From Pseudomonas oryzihabitans (lineage in GTDB: Bacteria > Pseudomonadota > Gammaproteobacteria > Pseudomonadales > Pseudomonadaceae), in the NCBI RefSeq assembly GCF_024652905.1, contig NZ_CP102428.1, positions 3,580,001 to 3,644,000 on the forward strand: DNA of 64,000 nucleotides, read 5' to 3'. Below, piece after piece: positions 59,958-64,000 of this stretch. How positions within the stretch are numbered: position 1 is the stretch's first letter; each line of letters begins with the position of its first letter. The position numbers were made by a program, and so were the translations under genes. Under the pieces are notes generated by a model that was given only the letters and a program-made list of their open reading frames with translations, was not told the origin of the DNA and searched no databases.

Positions 59958-60836
59958 TCAACCAAAGAAGGCCAGCGCTTCTGCCACGACCAGATCCGGT
60001 AATTCCTCCGCCAGGTAATGGCCACCCGGCAAGGCGCAACCACTGACCTGGGTGGCCACCTGACGCCATTCGGCCAGCGGATCGAAGCAGCGCCCGACAG
60101 TGCCTTCGGCGCCCCAGAGCACGCGGAGTGACAGCTCCAGCCGGCGCCCGGCATCCAGGTCGGCCTGGTCGTGCTCCAGGTCGATCCCGGCACTGGCGCG
60201 GTAGTCCTCGCAGATGCCCCGGGCGGTGCCAGGCAGGCTCAGGCAGCGCAGGTATTCGGCTAGCACTTCCGGTGGAAAGGGGGCCAGGCCGGCACTGCGC
60301 GTACCCATCACGCCCTTGAGATAGCCTTCCGGATCGGCTTCGATCAGCCGCTCCGGCAACGGCGCCGGGCGAATCAGGAAGAACCAGTGCCAATAGGCGC
60401 GGGCGAAGGCCTCGTCGGTCTGCCGATACATGGCCAGGGTCGGGGCGATGTCCAGCAGCATCAGCCGCTCCACCGCCGCGGGATGATCCAGCGCCAGGCG
60501 ATGGGCGACCCGGGCGCCGCGGTCGTGGGCCAGCACGGCGAAGCGCTGGTGGCCCAGCAGGCGCATCAGCGCGACGTTGTCCCCCGCCAGGGTGCGCTTG
60601 CTGTAGGCCTCCGTGCCCGCGTCGGGCTTGGCGCTGTCGCCATAGCCGCGCAGATCGGCGGCCACCAGGGTGAAGCGCTCGGCCAGCCGCGGCGCCACCT
60701 TATGCCACATCATATGGGTCTGGGGATGGCCGTGGAGCAGCAGCAGCGCCGGGCCCTGACCGCCGACGCGGCAATTGATCTCGACGCCGCCGACGTTCAG
60801 CCGCCGCTGTTCGAGGCCCGCAAAGAGGCTGTCCAT
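59958..60836 (-). CDS. Haloacetate dehalogenase-like alpha/beta hydrolase
   Basis: A 292-aa enzyme with all positions expected of fluoroacetate dehalogenase: nucleophile Asp105 with Arg106 and Arg109 (AHDRGAR), acid Asp129 (LLDIAP), halide-binding His150-Trp151 (YWHWFF) and Tyr212 (DYRASAG), and catalytic His273 (PGGHYLAEELPD). Asp in place of Ser at the nucleophile separates it from esterases. It hydrolyses haloacetates to glycolate. The gene follows ttuC by one base, so the products may be used together. True substrate is unproven. Confidence 0.78.
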   Translation of the reverse strand: MDSLFAGLEQRRLNVGGVEINCRVGGQGPALLLLHGHPQTHMMWHKVAPRLAERFTLVAADLRGYGDSAKPDAGTEAYSKRTLAGDNVALMRLLGHQRFAVLAHDRGARVAHRLALDHPAAVERLMLLDIAPTLAMYRQTDEAFARAYWHWFFLIRPAPLPERLIEADPEGYLKGVMGTRSAGLAPFPPEVLAEYLRCLSLPGTARGICEDYRASAGIDLEHDQADLDAGRRLELSLRVLWGAEGTVGRCFDPLAEWRQVATQVSGCALPGGHYLAEELPDLVVAEALAFFG

Positions 60837-60837
60837 C

Positions 60838-61923
60838 TCAGGCCAGGGCCGCGGCGATGGCCTGTCCCAGGCTTTCGGTGGTGCCCTGGCCGCCGAGGTC
60901 GCGGGTCAGGGGCGCCTGTTCGGGACCCTGGCGCAGCACGGCCTCGATGGCCGCCACCACGGCAGCGCCGGCGTCGGCATGGCCGAGATGCTCCAGCATC
61001 ATGGCGCCACACCAGATCTGGCCGATGGGATTGGCGATGCCGCGGCCGGCGATGTCCGGCGCCGAGCCGTGCACCGGCTCGAACAGACTGGGGAAATTGC
61101 GTTCCGGGTTGATGTTGGCCGAAGGCGCGATACCGATGGTGCCGGTGCAGGCCGGGCCCAGGTCGGAGAGGATGTCGCCGAACAGGTTGCTGGCCACCAC
61201 CACGTCGAACCAGTCCGGGTGCAGGACGAAGTTGGCGGTGAGGATGTCGATGTGGAACTTGTCCACTGCCACGTCTGGATAGGCCTTGCCCATCTCCTCC
61301 ACGCGCTTGTCCCACCAGGGCATGGTGATGGCGATGCCATTGGACTTGGTGGCCGAGGTCAGTTTCTTGCGTGGCCGCTGCTGGGCCAGGTCGAAGGCGA
61401 ACTTGAGGATGCGGTCGGTGCCGTGACGGGTCATGACCGTTTCCTGGATCACCACCTCGCGTTCGGTACCCTCGAACATGATGCCGCCGACACTGGAGTA
61501 CTCGCCCTCGGTGTTCTCGCGCACCACATAGAAGTCGATGTCGCCCGGCTGGCGATTGGCCAGGGGCGCCTTGACCCCGGGCATCAGCCGGCAGGGCCGC
61601 AGATTGACGTACTGGTCGAAGCGACGGCGGAATTGCAGCAGCGAGCCCCAGAGGGAGATGTGGTCGGGCACCACGTCCGGCCAGCCGACGGCGCCGAAGT
61701 AGAGGGCGTCGTAGTCCTTGAGCGTCTCGAACCAGTCGTCCGGCAGCATCTTGCCGTGGGCCTGGTAGTACTCGGCGCTGGCGAAGTCGAAATGGTCCCA
61801 CTGCAGGTCGATACCGAAGCGCTGGGCAGCGGCGTCCAGCACGCGGATACCTTCGGGCATGACTTCCTTGCCGATGCCGTCACCGGCGATGACCGCGATC
61901 TTGTAGGGCTTGGACGCTTGCAT
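60838..61923 (-). CDS. ttuC: Tartrate/D-malate dehydrogenase (TtuC family)
   Basis: A 361-aa beta-decarboxylating dehydrogenase: KIAVIAGDGIGKEVMPEG at the N-terminus, the Arg/substrate segments NLRPCRLMPGV and FYVVRENTEGEYSS, and the metal Asp region ASNLFGDILSDLGPA. Homologues oxidise tartrate, D-malate and 3-isopropylmalate, NAD-linked. It is divergent from a LysR regulator, the usual dmlA/dmlR or ttuC layout. Confidence 0.88.
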   Translation of the reverse strand: MQASKPYKIAVIAGDGIGKEVMPEGIRVLDAAAQRFGIDLQWDHFDFASAEYYQAHGKMLPDDWFETLKDYDALYFGAVGWPDVVPDHISLWGSLLQFRRRFDQYVNLRPCRLMPGVKAPLANRQPGDIDFYVVRENTEGEYSSVGGIMFEGTEREVVIQETVMTRHGTDRILKFAFDLAQQRPRKKLTSATKSNGIAITMPWWDKRVEEMGKAYPDVAVDKFHIDILTANFVLHPDWFDVVVASNLFGDILSDLGPACTGTIGIAPSANINPERNFPSLFEPVHGSAPDIAGRGIANPIGQIWCGAMMLEHLGHADAGAAVVAAIEAVLRQGPEQAPLTRDLGGQGTTESLGQAIAAALA

Positions 61924-62028
61924 GGGCTTTCTCCGGCAGTCTGGGTGGGATGGACCCAGTGTAGTCCTGCGGCACAGGCGTACAATCCCGCCAAAGGGAA
62001 AGCCATTCTCAACCTGGGATCAAGAATC

Positions 62029-62925
62029 TTGTCCGCCGACGACCTCGCCTTCTTCGTCCGCCTGGCTGGCCATCCCAGCCTGACCGCCGCTGCCCGGGAG
62101 CTGGGGCTGTCGCTGGCAGCCGTCAGCAAGCGACTCACTGCCCTGGAGCGCCGCCTGGGCGTGCAATTGATCCGCCGGACCACCCGGCGGCTGGACCTGA
62201 CGCCGGAAGGCCTGCGCTATCTGGAAGGCGCCCGACCGCTGCTGACCCAGCTGGAAGACCTGGAGGCTGCCGTCGGAAGGCCCGATGCGCCGCTCGCCGG
62301 GGTGCTCAATCTCAACGCCACCTTCGGCTTCGGCCGCCGGCACCTGGCGCCGCTGCTGTCGGACTTCGCCCACTGCCATCCCGGGCTGGAAGTCAATCTG
62401 CACCTCTCCAGCCATCCGGTGAACCTACTGGAAGGGCCCTTCGACCTGGATATCCGTGTCGGCGAGCCACCGGATGCCCGGGTCATCGCCCACCGCCTGC
62501 TAGATAACCGTCGCCTGCTCTGCGCTGCCCCCGCCTACCTGGCCCGGGCCGGCGTGCCGGAAAGCGTGGCGGACCTGGCGCGGCACAATTGCCTGGTGCT
62601 GCGCCAGGATGCGGGCGACTACGCCGTCTGGCGCTTCACCAAGGCCGGCCAGCACTTCGCCCAGAAGGTGCGCGGCAGTCTCAGCAGCAACGATGGCGAG
62701 GTAGTGGTGCGCCTGGCGCTGGAGGGCCATGGGCTGATCCTGAGATCGGAATGGGACGTGGCCGAGCTGATCGCCAGTGGCGCCCTGGTGCCAGTGCTGA
62801 CCGATCATGAGGCGCCGGCTGCAGCCATCTATGCGGTACACCGCCAGCAGCGCCATGTGCCGCGTCGGCTTTCCGAACTGATCCGCCATCTGGCGCAGGA
62901 GCTGCCCGCGCGGCTGGGGCGCTAA
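62029..62925 (+). CDS. LysR-family regulator divergent from ttuC
   Basis: A 298-aa LysR protein: N-terminal HTH (LTAAARELGLSLAAVSKRLT) and C-terminal effector domain (LNATFGFGRRHLAPLLSDF). A TTG at 62029 is the best start; the same frame upstream runs through ttuC antisense and is not coding. It probably controls ttuC and the dehalogenase-like gene in response to a hydroxy- or dicarboxylic acid. Confidence 0.82.
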   Translation: MSADDLAFFVRLAGHPSLTAAARELGLSLAAVSKRLTALERRLGVQLIRRTTRRLDLTPEGLRYLEGARPLLTQLEDLEAAVGRPDAPLAGVLNLNATFGFGRRHLAPLLSDFAHCHPGLEVNLHLSSHPVNLLEGPFDLDIRVGEPPDARVIAHRLLDNRRLLCAAPAYLARAGVPESVADLARHNCLVLRQDAGDYAVWRFTKAGQHFAQKVRGSLSSNDGEVVVRLALEGHGLILRSEWDVAELIASGALVPVLTDHEAPAAAIYAVHRQQRHVPRRLSELIRHLAQELPARLGR

Positions 62926-62932
62926 GGCTGCA

Positions 62933-62948
62933 CGAATCTTCCAGACCG
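62933..62948 (+). repeat. 16-bp direct repeat, copy 1
   Basis: CGAATCTTCCAGACCG lies 52 bases before the AraC gene. An identical copy occurs at 63820-63835, in the last codons of that gene, so the pair brackets the gene. Confidence 0.7.
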
Positions 62949-62999
62949 ACATCAGGTCAGTAATTAGACTGGAAAGCCCGCAGATCCCCTTCTCTCGCC

Positions 63000-63839
63000 A
63001 TGGCCGACGATCACTGGATCCAGCTGCAGCAGGACGCCGAGACCGGCATCGAGACCCTGCGCGCCCATTTCGAGGGCCATGCCTATGATCCGCACTGGCA
63101 CGACGCCTATCTGGTGGGCTACACCGAGCAGGGCCTGCAGCAATTCCACTGTCGGGGCCAGCGCCACCTGAGCACCCCGGGGCAGGTCTTTCTGCTGGAG
63201 CCCGGCGAGTTGCACGACGGCCAGGCGCCGGAAGCCGAGGGCTTCACCTATTCCATGCTCTACCTCGATCCCCAGTGGCTGGCGCGCGAGCTGCAGGGCC
63301 TGCACGGTGAGGCCCGGCCGCTGGGCGAACCGGGCTTCGCCCGTACCCTAGTGGACCAGGCCGAGCTGCACCGCGCGGTAGCCTGGGCCCATGACGTCTT
63401 GAGTCGGCCAGAGCTGCGCATCGTCCGCCAGAGCGCCCTGGACGCCCTGCTGCTGCGCCTCTTGCCGCAACTGCAATGGCGAGCGCCCCAGGCGGGCGAT
63501 CCGCGCCTGCCCCAGGTTGCTCTGCGCGCCCGGGACTTCCTGCATACCCATCATCAGGAAGACCTCGGCCTGGAAGAACTGGCCCAGGCCTGTGGCGTGG
63601 ACAGATTCCGCCTGACCCGTGCCTTCAAGGCGGCCTTTGGTCTGGCACCCCACGCCTATCTGGTGCAGCTGCGATTGTCGCGGGCACGCCGCCTGCTGGC
63701 CGACGGCCTGTCGCCGGCAGAGACCGCCGCCGCCCTGGGCTTCGCCGACCAGAGTCACCTGGGCCGCTGGTTCCGCCGCGCCTATGGCCTGACCCCGGCG
63801 GCCTATCGCGCGCGCTGCTCGAATCTTCCAGACCGCTAG
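63000..63839 (+). CDS. AraC-family regulator with cupin domain
   Basis: A 279-aa regulator: N-terminal cupin (HFEGHAYDPHWHDAYLVGY, VFLLEPGELHDGQ) and C-terminal double HTH (ELAQACGVDRFRLTRAFKAA; TAAALGFADQSHLGRWFRRA). It lies 46 bases before a LysE-type exporter gene on the same strand, and this pairing is typical of regulator/amino-acid exporter cassettes. Confidence 0.87.
   Translation: MADDHWIQLQQDAETGIETLRAHFEGHAYDPHWHDAYLVGYTEQGLQQFHCRGQRHLSTPGQVFLLEPGELHDGQAPEAEGFTYSMLYLDPQWLARELQGLHGEARPLGEPGFARTLVDQAELHRAVAWAHDVLSRPELRIVRQSALDALLLRLLPQLQWRAPQAGDPRLPQVALRARDFLHTHHQEDLGLEELAQACGVDRFRLTRAFKAAFGLAPHAYLVQLRLSRARRLLADGLSPAETAAALGFADQSHLGRWFRRAYGLTPAAYRARCSNLPDR
63820..63835 (+). repeat. 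16-bp direct repeat, copy 2
   Basis: Exact repeat of 62933-62948. Here it encodes the last residues of the AraC protein and is 50 bases upstream of the exporter start. Confidence 0.7.
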
Positions 63840-63885
63840 CGGCAGGCTTGCGACCCTGGGGCTCCCTCCAAACCGGGAGTCTCCC

Positions 63886-64000
63886 ATGTCCCTGCTGCCC
63901 TTCCTGCTGTTCGCCCTGGTCGCCTCCATCACCCCCGGGCCGACCAATGTGCTCATCCTCGGCCACAGCGCTCGCCACGGTACCCGGGCCAGTCTGCCGC
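63886..64000 (+). CDS. LysE-family exporter, N-terminal part
   Basis: The first 38 codons, cut by the window end. MSLLPFLLFALVASITPGPT is the LysE/RhtB opening, with the conserved TPGPTN, and HSARHGTRASLP follows. GGGAG about nine bases upstream fixes the start. It should export an amino acid or related metabolite, under control of the AraC gene before it. Confidence 0.88.
   Translation, partial: MSLLPFLLFALVASITPGPTNVLILGHSARHGTRASLP

Noticed and set aside
60775-62028. Long upstream extension of the LysR gene
   Set aside because: The extension is antisense to ttuC and lacks LysR sequence. The HTH begins just after the TTG at 62029.

Overview
The window is chromosomal DNA of a gammaproteobacterium, almost certainly a Pseudomonas. 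The evidence is the D-rhamnan-type (A-band/common polysaccharide antigen) LPS cluster, the dgcAB dimethylglycine operon, the caiX-cdhCAB-hocS carnitine operon with cdhR, the polA/thrB neighbourhood, Pseudomonas-type REP sequences, and a palindrome matching the Pseudomonas parS centromere core. The full curli operon would fit the P. oryzihabitans/psychrotolerans group; this is inference, not proof.

Region 1 (1-14.6 kb, minus strand) is a surface-protein and glycan locus. An RTX/DUF4214 protein is preceded by an unknown 297-aa protein and followed by a strong terminator. A tight operon of seven more genes follows: two multidomain GT2 enzymes, a GT4 enzyme, a serine-hydrolase-like protein, a tandem GT4 protein, a DUF4214 protein, and a type I secretion ABC transporter cut by the window edge. 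The left five genes are AT-rich (about 30-37% GC in sampled lines). From about 7.6 kb rightward the sequence is GC-rich (about 67% in a sampled line). I read this as a type I-secreted, possibly glycosylated, S-layer-like or matrix protein with its exporter and sugar enzymes.

Region 2 (14.9-28.9 kb) is a common-antigen-like LPS cluster: wbpZ on plus, then wbpY, rmd, gmd, a three-domain glycosyltransferase, an FkbM methyltransferase with a long coiled coil, wzt and wzm on minus. GDP-mannose would be converted by Gmd and Rmd to GDP-D-rhamnose, polymerised by the GT4 enzymes, probably capped by the methyltransferase, and exported by Wzm/Wzt. An 870-bp stretch without a convincing gene separates it from a secreted GH5 enzyme carrying four DUF4214 repeats, the third DUF4214 protein of the window.

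Region 3 (28.9-44.5 kb) is GC-rich core-type sequence: an Lrp regulator with a 2-oxoadipate dioxygenase (hglS), two tiny exported proteins, the dctB/dctD two-component system, a SIS-domain sugar-phosphate enzyme, a one-strand curli operon (csgD-like, E, F, G, B, A, CsgC/H-like), a parS site, thrB, a DUF2782 protein and polA.

Region 4 (44.8-58.5 kb) handles quaternary amines. ETF-beta and ETF-alpha-like genes, dgcB, dgcA, a DUF5943-type protein and an M19 dipeptidase-like gene form a minus-strand operon interrupted by REP-type elements. cdhR diverges from caiX-cdhC-cdhA-cdhB-hocS, which turns carnitine into glycine betaine. Dimethylglycine, further down the same route, is the DgcAB substrate.

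Region 5 (58.5-64 kb) holds a candidate small RNA antisense to the hocS end, a small unknown protein, a PAP2 phosphatase, a haloacetate-dehalogenase-like enzyme beside a tartrate/D-malate dehydrogenase with a divergent LysR regulator, and an AraC regulator followed by a LysE-type exporter cut by the window edge.
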